From: Ornithinimicrobium flavum
GTDB taxonomy: Bacteria > Actinomycetota > Actinomycetes > Actinomycetales > Dermatophilaceae
Assembly: GCF_004526345.1 (NCBI RefSeq)
Contig: NZ_CP038213.1
Location: forward strand, 558,001 to 622,000
Direction: 5' to 3'
DNA: 64,000 bases
The notes under the pieces were generated by a model. It made no database searches, was not told the DNA's origin, and saw nothing but the letters and a program-made list of their open reading frames with translations. The translations under genes and the position numbers were made by a program. Positions 8,597 to 17,024 of the stretch are shown in pieces (position 1 is the first letter of the stretch; every line of letters begins with the position of its first letter).

Positions 8597-9583
8597 CTAT
8601 GCGTCCGGACGCACGAGGGCCACGACCCACCAGAAGTCGCCGGGTCCGCCCCGGGCGGTGAGGGCGGCCAGGGCGCCGCGCCGGGCCAGGGCGGCCAGGT
8701 ATGCGGCCGGTTCGAGCCGCGCGAGCTCGTGCGGCACCGGTGCCGCCGGGGGCGGGTCCGGGAGCAGGTCGATCAGGGCCTCCCGCTGGAGCAGGAGCCG
8801 GCAGGCGTCCGTCCCGCCGCGCGGGGTGCCCGCGCCCAGAGAGTCGACGGCGACGTGCGCGGTGAGGTCGCAGGACCCGTCGGGGACGGCCGGCACCTCA
8901 CGACCGCCGCGGAAGCCGGTCAGGGTCCCGTGCCGAGGGCGGTCGGTCAGCGTGTGGCCGTAGTCGACCGCGAGGACGACCCCGGAGCGCACCCGGGACA
9001 CGAGGTCGGCGAACGCCAGGTCGCGCGTCCGCCCGATCTCCGCCCGCTCGACCTCCTCCGGCAGCCAGGTCCGCGCCCACCCCAGGTCCGCGCCGACCAG
9101 CGGTGGTCCGGCCGTCTCGCGTCCCCGGTGGTCCACCCTCACGGTGCGCCACACCCCCTGCCCGTCCCGGGTCGCGACCGGGCACGGGACGACGTCCAGC
9201 CACTCGTGGGCGAGCACCAGCGTGTCCTCGAGGTCGTGCAGGTCGTGGGGGAGGGAACCGCCGCCCGGGGCGACCAGCCACTCGTGGACGTCCAGGTCGG
9301 GGGGAGCGGGCACGACGTCGACACCGGTCAGCCGGAGGGCCGGGTCGAGGTCCCGCACGTGGCGGAGGAACTCACCCCGTCCGCAGCCGACGTCGACCAG
9401 GCGGGTGCACCCGTGCCGGCGGGCGAGGGCCACCACGGCCTGCGCGAGCACCTCACCACCGCCGGGGACCCCCTGGGCCGAGGTGGCGAAGTGGGACGCC
9501 GGGGCGTGCAGGCGGTAGAAGCCCTCCTGGCCGTAGAGCGCGTCGCGCCAGGCGCGCTCCCAGGTCTGCACTCGTCCGTCCAC
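8597..9583 (-). CDS. MidA/NDUFAF7-family SAM-dependent methyltransferase
   Basis: COG1565-type methyltransferase, the bacterial relatives of the mitochondrial complex I assembly factor NDUFAF7. Visible are the N-terminal YGQEGFYRLHAPASHFATSAQ, motif I LVDVGCGRGEFLRHV, LTGVDVVPAPPDL, the family block LAHEWLDVVPCPV, and the late VVLAVDYGHTLTDRP followed by GTLTGFRGG. Length is about 328 residues. The GTG at 9583 is preferred: CACCCT lies 6 bases upstream and it avoids meeting the divergent antiporter start. An ATG at 9598 is also open. NDUFAF7 dimethylates an Arg of the NuoD homologue NDUFS2, so the neighbouring nuoD2 is the obvious candidate substrate (inference). Confidence 0.85.
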   Translation of the reverse strand: MDGRVQTWERAWRDALYGQEGFYRLHAPASHFATSAQGVPGGGEVLAQAVVALARRHGCTRLVDVGCGRGEFLRHVRDLDPALRLTGVDVVPAPPDLDVHEWLVAPGGGSLPHDLHDLEDTLVLAHEWLDVVPCPVATRDGQGVWRTVRVDHRGRETAGPPLVGADLGWARTWLPEEVERAEIGRTRDLAFADLVSRVRSGVVLAVDYGHTLTDRPRHGTLTGFRGGREVPAVPDGSCDLTAHVAVDSLGAGTPRGGTDACRLLLQREALIDLLPDPPPAAPVPHELARLEPAAYLAALARRGALAALTARGGPGDFWWVVALVRPDA

Positions 9584-9602
9584 GGCACTAGGGTGCATCA
9601 CC

Positions 9603-10706
9603 GTGGAGCTCCTCGACGTCGGCCGGATCGTGCTCGGTGTCATCCTCCTGGTCGGCGGCGGAGAGCTGCTGGTGCGCGGGGCGTCGTCCCTGGCCGTCCG
9701 GGCGGGGATGTCGTCGCTGGTCGTGGGACTCACCGTCGTCGCGGCCGCGACCTCGGCCCCTGAGCTCGCGGTGACCACGGGGGCGGTCCTGGACGGCGAG
9801 ACGGCCCTGGCGATCGGCAACGTCGTGGGGTCCAACATCGCCAACGTCCTGCTCATCCTGGGGATCTCTGCCCTCGCAGCCCCGCTGGTGGTGAGGAGGG
9901 TGCTCGTCCGTATGGACGTCCCCGTCCTGGTCGGGCTGTCCCTGCTCACCCTGGTGCTGGCCCTCGACGGCGAGATCGGCCGGGGGGACGGGGTGGTGCT
10001 GCTGGTGCTGCTCGTCGCCCACGCGGCGGTGGCGATCGTCGTGAGCCGACGGGACCCGATCGTGGCGGGGGAGCAGCCTGCTGCCGAGGACTCCTCCGGG
10101 CCAGGTGTCCTCGTCTCGGTCGCTCTGGTCGTCATCGGCGTCGGGCTGCTGGTCCTGGGTGCTCGCGTCCTGGTTGCAGGTGCGGTGAGCATCGCGACCG
10201 GGCTGGGGGTGAGCGGGCTCGTCGTCGGGCTGACCGTCGTGGCCGTCGGCACCTCCCTGCCCGAGCTCGCGACCTCGGTCATCGCCACGATCCGCGGCGA
10301 GCGCGACCTCGCCGTCGGCAACATCGTCGGGAGCTGCATCTTCAACCTCGGGATGGTGCTGGGTCTTCCGGCGCTCCTCGCCCCCGGCGGGCTGGCCGTC
10401 CCCGCGGCGGCCGTCGCGCTGGACCTGCCGCTCATGATCGCCACCGCCGTGGCGCTGGCGCCGGTCGTCTTCACCGGCTACCGGGTGGGTCGGCGCGAGG
10501 GCGGTCTCTTCCTGCTCCTCTACGCCGCCTACGTGGGCTACGTCGTGCTGGACGCCACGAGCCACGACGCCCTCGAGGGCTTCACCACCATCATGGTGAT
10601 CTTCGTGCTGCCGCTGGTCGTCCTGGCGCTCGTCGGTGCCGTGGCCTACGACCTGGGCCGCCGCAAGGAGCGGCGGCTGGCTGCCCGGGCGCAGCCCTCC
10701 GACTGA
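9603..10706 (+). CDS. Calcium/sodium antiporter (YrbG/CaCA family)
   Basis: Integral membrane cation exchanger of 367 residues with about ten hydrophobic helices. The two inverted alpha-repeats that line the ion pathway are plain: VVAAATSAPELAV with GNVVGSNIANVLLILG in the first half, and TVVAVGTSLPELATS with GNIVGSCIFNLGMVLG in the second. A hydrophilic loop (RRDPIVAGEQPAAEDSSGPG) separates the halves. The GTG start lies 8 bases after TAGGGT (9589-9594), implying a leaderless mRNA. This -10 overlaps the opposed -10-like hexamer of the methyltransferase. The ion specificity cannot be read from the sequence. Confidence 0.92.
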   Translation: MELLDVGRIVLGVILLVGGGELLVRGASSLAVRAGMSSLVVGLTVVAAATSAPELAVTTGAVLDGETALAIGNVVGSNIANVLLILGISALAAPLVVRRVLVRMDVPVLVGLSLLTLVLALDGEIGRGDGVVLLVLLVAHAAVAIVVSRRDPIVAGEQPAAEDSSGPGVLVSVALVVIGVGLLVLGARVLVAGAVSIATGLGVSGLVVGLTVVAVGTSLPELATSVIATIRGERDLAVGNIVGSCIFNLGMVLGLPALLAPGGLAVPAAAVALDLPLMIATAVALAPVVFTGYRVGRREGGLFLLLYAAYVGYVVLDATSHDALEGFTTIMVIFVLPLVVLALVGAVAYDLGRRKERRLAARAQPSD

Positions 10707-10761
10707 GATCGACGTCGTTTTCCTGCTAGACCCCCGACCCTGAGCGGCGCAGGATGGGACC

Positions 10762-12375
10762 GTGACCCCGATGCACCTCGACCCCGACCGTTGCGTCGCC
10801 GCCGTGCGCAGCAAGGACGCACGGTTCGACGGCTGGTTCGTCACCGGGGTGGTCTCGACCGGCATCTACTGCCGCCCCAGCTGTCCGGCCATCACCCCCA
10901 AGGTCCGCAACATGCGCTTCTACCCCAGCGCCGCGGCCGCCCAGGGTGAGGGGTTCCGTGCCTGCCGGCGGTGCCGGCCCGACGCCACCCCCGGCTCGCC
11001 GGAGTGGGGGGCGCGCAGCGACCTGGTCGCCCGCGCCGTGCGGCTCGTCGCCGACGGCGTCGTCGACCGGGAAGGGGTCGTGGGGCTGTCCCGGCGGCTC
11101 GGCTACTCCGTCCGTCAGGTGGAGCGTCTGGTCCGGGCCGAGCTGGGGGCGGGTCCGCTGGCGCTGGCCCGGGCGCAGCGTGCGCAGGCGGCCCGGCTGC
11201 TCGTGGAGCGCACCGACCTGCCGATGGCGCAGGTGGCCCACGCCGCGGGCTTCGCGAGCATCAGGTCCTTCAACGACACGTTCTCCCGGGTCTACGCCGC
11301 CACGCCGACCGAGCTCCGCGCGTCCGTGACGGGCCGGGGGAGCAGCACGACGTCGGGTGCCCGGCCCGGGGTCGCCGGTGGCGCACGGTCCGGCGCGCCG
11401 ACGTCGCTGAGCCTGCGCCTGCCCTTCCGCGGCCCGCTGCACACGGCCAGCCTCTTCGGCCACCTCGCCGCCACCGCGGTCCCGGGGGTGGAGGCGTGGA
11501 CGGGTGACGCGCTCGAGCGCCACCTCGCGCTGCCGGGTGGCCCTGCCGTGGCGGTGCTCCGGCCCCCGGCTGCGGGCGCGCGGCACGTCGAGCTCACGCT
11601 GCGGCTGGCCGAGGTGGCGGACCTGGCCGCGGCCATCGCACGGGTCCGTCGCATGCTGGACCTCGACGCCGACCCCGAGGCGGTGGACCGTCACCTGTCC
11701 GGCGACGCCACGCTCGCCCCGCTCGTGGCGACCGCCCCCGGCGTCCGCCTGCCCGGCGGCCCCGACCCGGCCGAGATGGCCCTGCGGGTGGTCCTCGGCC
11801 AGCAGGTCTCGACGGCTGCGGCCGCCACCCAGGCGGGGCGTCTGGTGCGTGCCGTCGGCCGGCCGCTGCCGGAGGTCTTCGGGCCGGGCCGGTTCTGCTT
11901 CCCGACCCCGGACGCGGTCCCGGCGCCGCGACGACCAGCTCCCCGGTATGCCGGCGAGCCGGCGACGCACGCTGCGCACCGTCGCCGCGGCCCTGGCCGA
12001 CGGTGAGCTCGACCTGGGGCCCGGTGCGGACCGCGACCGGGCGCGGGCCCAGCTGCTCGCCCTCCCCGGGGTGGGGCCCTGGAGCACCGAGATGGTCCTG
12101 CTCCGGGGTCTGGGCGATCCCGACGCCTTCCCCGGGACGACCTGGGCATCCGCGCCGTGGCCCGGACCGTCGGCCTGCCGGACGCGCCCGTGCCGCTGCA
12201 GGACCGCGCGGCGTCGTGGCGACCCTGGCGCGGGTACGCCACCGCCCTGCTCTGGGCGTCCTCGACCCACGCGGCCGCACGCCTGCCGCAGACCTCGCGC
12301 CCGAGGGGCGACCTCCACCCCGCCCATCCCGAAGGAGCACCCCATGACCTCCGTCCCTCCCCACCTGCGCGTTGA
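10762..12375 (+). pseudogene. alkA: Ada-AlkA fusion DNA glycosylase with two compensating frameshifts
   Basis: Fusion of an Ada N-terminal zinc domain (Cys37, Cys41, Cys68, Cys71 in YCRPSCP and FRACRRCRPD), an AraC-type helix-turn-helix (about 85-185) and a 3-methyladenine glycosylase. Frame 1 runs to FPTPDAV near 11925. Frame 2 then carries [15 protein letters not shown] and the helix-hairpin-helix [25 protein letters not shown] to about 12137. Frame 1 resumes with [23 protein letters not shown]. One gained and one lost base would explain this. The catalytic block [11 protein letters not shown] is rebuilt only across the second join. The unusual Pro/Arg-rich tail overlaps ogt by 32 bases. 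It may be functional if the indels are sequencing errors. Confidence 0.8.
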
Positions 12376-12853
12376 CAGCCCCATGGGGCTGCTGCGCCTG
12401 ACCACCGACGGCGAGCACCTCACGGGCGTCTGGTTCGAGGACCACCGGCACGGTCCGGGCGACGTCGGGCCGGCCGCCGGTCCAGGGCAGGTCCCGGCCG
12501 TGCTGGAGTCGGCGGCGCACCAGCTGGGTGAGTACTTCGCGGGCGAGCGCACCGTCTTCGAGCTGCCGGTGGCGACCCGGGGCACCGCCTTCCAGGAGCG
12601 GGTCTGGGCGGCGCTGCGGACGATCCCGTACGGGCGCACCTGGTCCTACCGCCAGCTCGCCGACGCCGTGGGGAGCCCCGGCGCGGCCCGGGCGGTGGGG
12701 CTGGCCAACGGCCGCAACCCCGTGTCGATCGTCGTGCCGTGCCACCGGGTGGTGGGGGCTGACGGGTCGATCACCGGCTACGGCGGAGGAGTCGCCCGCA
12801 AGCAGCTGCTGCTCGACCTGGAGGCCGGTGCCGACGCCCGTCAGCTCTTCTGA
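12344..12853 (+). CDS. ogt: Methylated-DNA--[protein]-cysteine S-methyltransferase
   Basis: Suicidal repair protein that takes methyl groups from O6-methylguanine. The 169 residues include [18 protein letters not shown] (the DNA-binding helix region), [37 protein letters not shown] with the acceptor Cys at about 133, and the C-terminal [25 protein letters not shown] sequence 10-15 bases upstream supports the ATG at 12344. The pair with the Ada-AlkA fusion upstream resembles the mycobacterial alkA-ogt adaptive-response operon, so co-expression after alkylation damage is likely. Confidence 0.96.
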   Translation: MTSVPPHLRVDSPMGLLRLTTDGEHLTGVWFEDHRHGPGDVGPAAGPGQVPAVLESAAHQLGEYFAGERTVFELPVATRGTAFQERVWAALRTIPYGRTWSYRQLADAVGSPGAARAVGLANGRNPVSIVVPCHRVVGADGSITGYGGGVARKQLLLDLEAGADARQLF

Positions 12854-12925
12854 GCCCCGACCGGCGGACGACGGTCGCGGTGGCGCGTGTCCGACAGGGT
12901 GGTCCCGGCGACTACCCTGGAAGGT

Positions 12926-14431
12926 GTGAGCCACCCCCCTGCCGACGCCCTTCCCGAGACCGACCTGCCCGAGCAGATGAAGGTCCGGCGCGCCAAGCGG
13001 CAGGCGATGCTGGACGCCGGGGTGGAGCCCTACCCGGTCGAGGTGCCGGTCACCCACGGCCTGGCCGAGGTGCGCGAGCGCTGGGGTCACCTCGAGACCG
13101 GGGAGGAGACCCAGGACGTCGTCGCCGTCGCCGGGCGGCTGGTCTTCGTGCGCAACACCGGCAAGCTCTGCTTCGCGACGCTCCAGGCCGGGGACGGCAC
13201 CCGGCTGCAGGCGATGCTCTCCCTGGCCGAGGTCGGGGAGGAGTCCCTGGCCCGGTGGAAGGCCTGGGTGGACCTGGGCGACCACGTCCTCGTGCGCGGC
13301 CGGGTCGTCTCCTCGCGCCGCGGCGAGCTCTCCGTCATGGCGCAGGAGTGGACCATGGCGGCCAAGGCGCTGCGACCGCTGCCCGTCCTGCACAAGGAGC
13401 TCTCCGAGGAGCAGCGGGTCCGGCAGCGCTACGTCGACCTCATCGTCCGCGAGGAGGCCCGGCAGATGGTGCGCGACCGGGCCGCCGCCACCCGGGCGGT
13501 GCGCCGGGTGCTCGAGGACGACGGCTTCGTCGAGGTGGAGACCCCCACCCTGCAGCTGGTCCACGGTGGCGCCAACGCCCGTCCCTTCCGCACCCATCTC
13601 AACGCCTTCGACCTGCCCATGACCATGCGGATCGCCCTCGAGCTGCATCTCAAGCGGGCCGTCGTCGGCGGGATCGAGAGGGTCTACGAGATCGGGCGGA
13701 TCTTTCGCAACGAGGGCATCGACTCGACCCATTCCCCGGAATTCACCATGCTCGAGGCCTACCAGGCCTACGGGGACCAGCGCACCGTCGCCGATCTGAC
13801 CCGCCGTCTCATTCTCGCTGCGGCTGACGCCGTCGGCCGGGGGCGCCAGGTCGCGACCCCTTCCGGGACGGTCGACCTGGACGCGGAGTGGGCCTGGCTG
13901 TCGTTCTACGACGGCCTTTCCCGGGCGATGGGGAAAGAGGTCTCGCTGGAGACGTCCCGCGCCGACCTCATCGCCATGGCGCAGGCGCACGACGTGCCGG
14001 TCAAGGACGGATGGGGTGCGGACAGGATCGCCCTGGAGATCTTCGGTGACGTCGTGGAGCCGACCCTGGTCCAGCCCACCTTCGTCTGCGACTACCCCGC
14101 CCTCGCCCAGCCCCTGGCGCGGCCCCACCGGACCGTCCCGGGTCTCATCGAGGCCTGGGACCTCATCATCGCCGGGGTGGAGCGGGCCACGGGCTTCACC
14201 GAGCTCGTCGACCCCGAGGTCCAGCGGGCCAGGCTCACCGAGCAGTCCCTGCTGGCGGCCGGCGGGGACGTCGAGGCGATGCAGCTGGACGAGGACTTCC
14301 TGCGGGCCCTCGAGTACGCCTCGCCGCCCATGGGTGGCCTCGGCATGGGGCTGGACCGCGTGCTCATGCTGCTGACCGGCTCAGGGATCCGTGAGACCAT
14401 TCTGTTTCCCTTCCTCAAGCCGGAGGCGTGA
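12926..14431 (+). CDS. lysS: Lysyl-tRNA synthetase, class II
   Basis: Charges tRNA-Lys. The 501-residue protein has an N-terminal OB-fold region (VAGRLVFVRNTGKLCFATLQ), class II motif 1 near QMVRDRAAATRAVRRVLEDDGFVEVET (split here only by description), motif 2 around RVYEIGRIFRNEGIDSTHSP, and motif 3 GMGLDRVLMLLTG near the end, closing with LFPFLKPEA. The GTG at 12926 is chosen because TACCCT ends exactly 7 bases before it, the leaderless pattern seen elsewhere here. A GTG further upstream (12887) is open but would place the promoter inside the gene. The next gene begins at the stop codon. Confidence 0.95.
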   Translation: MSHPPADALPETDLPEQMKVRRAKRQAMLDAGVEPYPVEVPVTHGLAEVRERWGHLETGEETQDVVAVAGRLVFVRNTGKLCFATLQAGDGTRLQAMLSLAEVGEESLARWKAWVDLGDHVLVRGRVVSSRRGELSVMAQEWTMAAKALRPLPVLHKELSEEQRVRQRYVDLIVREEARQMVRDRAAATRAVRRVLEDDGFVEVETPTLQLVHGGANARPFRTHLNAFDLPMTMRIALELHLKRAVVGGIERVYEIGRIFRNEGIDSTHSPEFTMLEAYQAYGDQRTVADLTRRLILAAADAVGRGRQVATPSGTVDLDAEWAWLSFYDGLSRAMGKEVSLETSRADLIAMAQAHDVPVKDGWGADRIALEIFGDVVEPTLVQPTFVCDYPALAQPLARPHRTVPGLIEAWDLIIAGVERATGFTELVDPEVQRARLTEQSLLAAGGDVEAMQLDEDFLRALEYASPPMGGLGMGLDRVLMLLTGSGIRETILFPFLKPEA

Positions 14432-14631
14432 TGTCCGAGGTTCTCCACGAAGGCTGGATGATCCTGGCGGCCCTGCTGCCCTCGATCGGTCTTCTCTACC
14501 TGTTCTTCGTCATCATCAAGCACATGGTCGAAGGCGACCGTCGTGAGCGCGCCGCCCAGCGCGAGCTCGACAGGCAGGAGGCCGCCCGCGCCGATTCCCC
14601 CGGGCCCGCCGGAGAAGGCTTTTCGGCGTAG
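14431..14631 (+). CDS. Small single-pass membrane protein
   Basis: A 66-residue protein starting with ATG at the last base of the lysS stop codon. One hydrophobic helix (about WMILAALLPSIGLLYLFFVI, residues 9-28) is followed by a highly charged amphipathic stretch (EGDRRERAAQRELDRQEAARAD). Short proteins of this design are common between lysS and lsr2 in actinobacteria, but I cannot name a function. The coupling to lysS suggests co-transcription. Codon use matches the neighbours. Confidence 0.7.
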   Translation: MSEVLHEGWMILAALLPSIGLLYLFFVIIKHMVEGDRRERAAQRELDRQEAARADSPGPAGEGFSA

Positions 14632-14679
14632 GTCTGCAGGATGATTTCCGGCCGGCGGCCGATTAATGTCGGACGCCGT

Positions 14680-14708
14680 TTGGCAGTGTCGGGCCGGAAG
14701 GGGATACT
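14680..14708 (+). promoter_or_regulatory. lsr2 promoter
   Basis: TTGGCA (14680-14685), a 17-base spacer and GATACT (14703-14708) form a good housekeeping-sigma promoter. It sits in the most AT-rich stretch nearby (14640-14760), about 50 bases before the lsr2 start. Lsr2 binds AT-rich DNA, so autoregulation at this site is possible (inference). Confidence 0.7.
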
Positions 14709-14759
14709 CTTTTCTCGTACGTCAGCAGAGCATGATGAGAGCCAATGATGGGAGAAAAG

Positions 14760-15098
14760 ATGGCACAGCGCGTGCAGGTCATTCTGGTGGATGACGTGAA
14801 CGGTGGTGAAGCGTCCGAGACGGTCGAGTTCGCCCTGGACGGCGTCAGCTACGAGATCGACCTCAACGACGAGAACGCCGCCAAGCTGCGTGAGGACCTG
14901 GCTCCCTGGATCGGCCAGGCCCGCCGGTCCGGCGGCCGTCGTTCGTCGCGTCGCCGCACCTCCGGCTCGGCGTCGGGCTCCGCCCGCGGCGAGGACCTGA
15001 CCAAGATCCGCGAGTGGGGCCGGGAGAACGGCTACAAAGTGAGCTCGCGCGGACGCGTCTCGCAGGAGCTGCAGGACGCCTACGCCGCCGCGCACTGA
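14760..15098 (+). CDS. lsr2: Lsr2 nucleoid-associated protein
   Basis: H-NS-like xenogeneic silencer of actinobacteria that bridges AT-rich DNA. The 112 residues have the N-terminal oligomerisation part (MAQRVQVILVDDVNGGEA, then ETVEFALDGVSYEIDL), a basic Ser/Arg-rich linker (RRSGGRRSSRRRTSG) and the C-terminal DNA-binding part IREWGRENGYKVSSRGRVSQ, with the minor-groove RGR at residues 97-99. The ATG at 14760 is preferred over 14745 because of the GGGAGAAAAG sequence directly before it and the conserved MAQ start. It lies between lysS and clpC, the usual actinobacterial neighbourhood, with the NHEJ genes inserted after it. Confidence 0.97.
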   Translation: MAQRVQVILVDDVNGGEASETVEFALDGVSYEIDLNDENAAKLREDLAPWIGQARRSGGRRSSRRRTSGSASGSARGEDLTKIREWGRENGYKVSSRGRVSQELQDAYAAAH

Positions 15099-15123
15099 GC
15101 GCGAGCGCGAGCACGGCACGACC

Positions 15124-15157
15124 GGGCCGGCCTCCCCTTTCGTGGGGACGCCGGCCC
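15124..15157. terminator. Bidirectional terminator between lsr2 and ligD
   Basis: Arms 15124-15137 (GGGCCGGCCTCCCC) and 15144-15157 (GGGGACGCCGGCCC) pair over 14 bases with one mismatch around the loop TTTCGT. The element sits between convergent lsr2 and the LigD polymerase gene. There is no long T tract, as is usual for such hairpins in high-GC genomes. Confidence 0.7.
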
Positions 15158-15177
15158 TGGCGTCGCCCGGCCCCCGG

Positions 15178-16022
15178 TCACACCTCGTCGATCGTGGACT
15201 GCGTGAGCCGCAGGTCCCCGGAGGCCGCGGCCTCCACCTGCGCCCACCCTCGGGGACGGGCGACCTGAGGGCGGTCCCGCCCGCGCAGGGACCACGGGCA
15301 GATCGTGGTCTTGGCGGCGTTGTTCTGGCTCCAGTCGAGGAAGATCTTCCCCGGGCGGAGCGCCTTGGCCATCCTGGCGGTGACTAGGTCGGGGTGCTCC
15401 TCCGCCAGCTGCTCGGCCAGGGCCTTGGCGACGGCGCTCACCTCCTCGGAGGTGCGCGTGCCCTCCAGCGGGGCGTAGAGCTGCATACCCTTGGACCCGC
15501 TGGTCACCGCACGGGCGCGCAACCCGGCGGCCTCGAGCCGGTCCCGCACCAGCACGGCCACCCGCGAGCACTCGGCGAGCCCGGTGCCCGGCCCCGGGTC
15601 GAGGTCGATCACCATCCGGTCCGGCGGCTGAGGCTCTCCCGCCTCGTCGACCTGCCACTGCGGCACGTGCAGCTCCAGGCTGCCGAGGTTGACGAGATAG
15701 ACCAGCGCCGCCACGTCGGGCACCAGGGGGAAGGTCAGCGTGTCCCGTCCGCGCGAGGAGCCGGGGTGGGCACCGTCACCCGCGGCAGCCAGTCGGGTGC
15801 GCCAGAGGGCAGGTTCTTCTCGAAGAAGTGCCCCTTCTCGACCCCCTCGGGCCACCGGATCCTGGTCACCGGCCGCCCCTGCAGCTCGGGGAGGATCTGC
15901 TCGGCATGGGTGACGTAGTAGGTGATCACCTCACCCTTTGTGCGGGTGGACGGGTAGAGCACCTTGTCCAGGTTGCTCACCCGCAGGGTGCGTCCTGCCA
16001 CTCGGACGCTCTGGCTGCTCAC
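15178..16022 (-). pseudogene. ligD-pol: LigD polymerase (PrimPol) domain protein, frameshifted
   Basis: End-joining polymerase of the bacterial NHEJ ligase system, encoded as its own gene. The first part (GRTLRVSNLDKVLYPSTRTK, then ITYYVTHAEQILPELQGRP and GHFFEKNLPSGAPDWLPRV) reads from the GTG at 16022. The second part (LTFPLVPDVAALVYLVNLGS, VIDLDPGPGTG, AVTSGSKGMQLYAPL, RPGKIFLDWSQNNAAKTT) reads in another frame. Inserting one base near 15760-15767, in a CCCCGG run, joins them as VPTPGSSRGRDTLTFP and gives about 281 residues. The catalytic acidic pair lies in VIDLDPG. It overlaps the upstream ligase gene stop (GTGA). A sequencing error is likely. Confidence 0.82.
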
Positions 16023-17006
16023 TGCGCCTCCAGCAGGTCGGCCGCGGCCAGGTCGGCCCGGGTCCCCTGGTAGGAAGGCTGCCGCAGCCTGCTGTCCCCC
16101 GGGGTGAGTCCCAGAGGCGGAGGCCACGTCGATGACGACCTCCGGCGCCACCCAGACCGAGCCCCTGGCCTCGGCATGGGGGATGGGGTCGACGAACGGG
16201 TATGTGGTGCCCGGCAGCGCGGCCAGCCGCTCGAGCAGGGTGGCCCCGGCGCGCCCGGCCAGCCCGCTGCCCACCCGGCCGAGGTACGCCAGGCGCAGGT
16301 GCCCCGCTGCGTCCCTCCGCGGTCGACCGTGGCCGTCGTCGACCGGCACGCCGACGTGCACGGCCCCGAGCCGGGAGGCCGTGCCCGTCTGCGGCCTCCA
16401 GCCTCCGACCACGACGCTCATCCGGTCCCGGTGGGGGAACTTCAGCCAGTGGGGGCTGCGCTCGCCCGGGAGGTAGGGCGCCGACCGCCGCTTGCTCAGC
16501 ACCCCCTCCAGGCCCTGCTCGTGGGTCACGGCGAGCAGCTGGGCCCCGTCCTCGAACACCGGGGAGAGCTGGGTGTGGGGCAGGTCCTGGACCAGGTCCT
16601 CCAGCGCGCCGCGACGAGCGCTCCACGGGAGCGGGGTGAGGTCGAGACCGTCCAGCCGCAGGAGGTCGAAGACCAGGTACGTGACCGGGCGGGCGGCTGC
16701 CACCCGGCGGGCCGCCGCCTCGGTGGTGAGGTGCACCCGGTCCACGACGTGCGAGAAGGACGGGCGACCGTCCAGCAGGGCCACCGCCTCCCCGTCCAGG
16801 AGCAGGTCGGGGGCGAGGTCGGCCAGGCCGGCGAGCTCGGGGAAGGCCACGGCCACGTCCCGCTGCCCGCGCGTGAGCAGCCGCAGCCGGCCGTCCCGCA
16901 CGTCCGCGAGCAGCCGCACGCCGTCCCACTTGATCTCGTGCACCCACCCCTCACCAGAGGGTGGACCCACGCTCGGGTCGCCGGGAGTGGCGAGCATGGG
17001 GCGCAT
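16019..17006 (-). pseudogene. ligD-lig: LigD ATP-dependent DNA ligase domain protein, frameshifted near the 3' end
   Basis: ATP-dependent ligase that seals double-strand breaks with Ku. The nucleotidyltransferase core is intact: adenylated Lys in EIKWDGVRLLADV, then LLDGEAVALLDG, VFDLLRLDGLDL, GLEGVLSKRRSAPY and SPHWLKFPHR. The OB-fold continues to VAPEVVIDVAS. Near 16112-16124 the frame must change by one base so that the C-terminus reads LGLTPGDSRLRQPSYQGTRA and stops at 16019. The annotated span is one base longer than a multiple of three, meaning one base gained. It diverges from ku with 18 bases between the starts and overlaps the polymerase gene. Confidence 0.85.
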
Positions 17007-17024
17007 GGGTCCATCCTGGGGGGT

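Noticed and set aside
5500..12900. Genomic island or recent transfer in the accessory block
   Set aside because: GC content and codon use match the surroundings, and there is no integrase, tRNA or attachment repeat.
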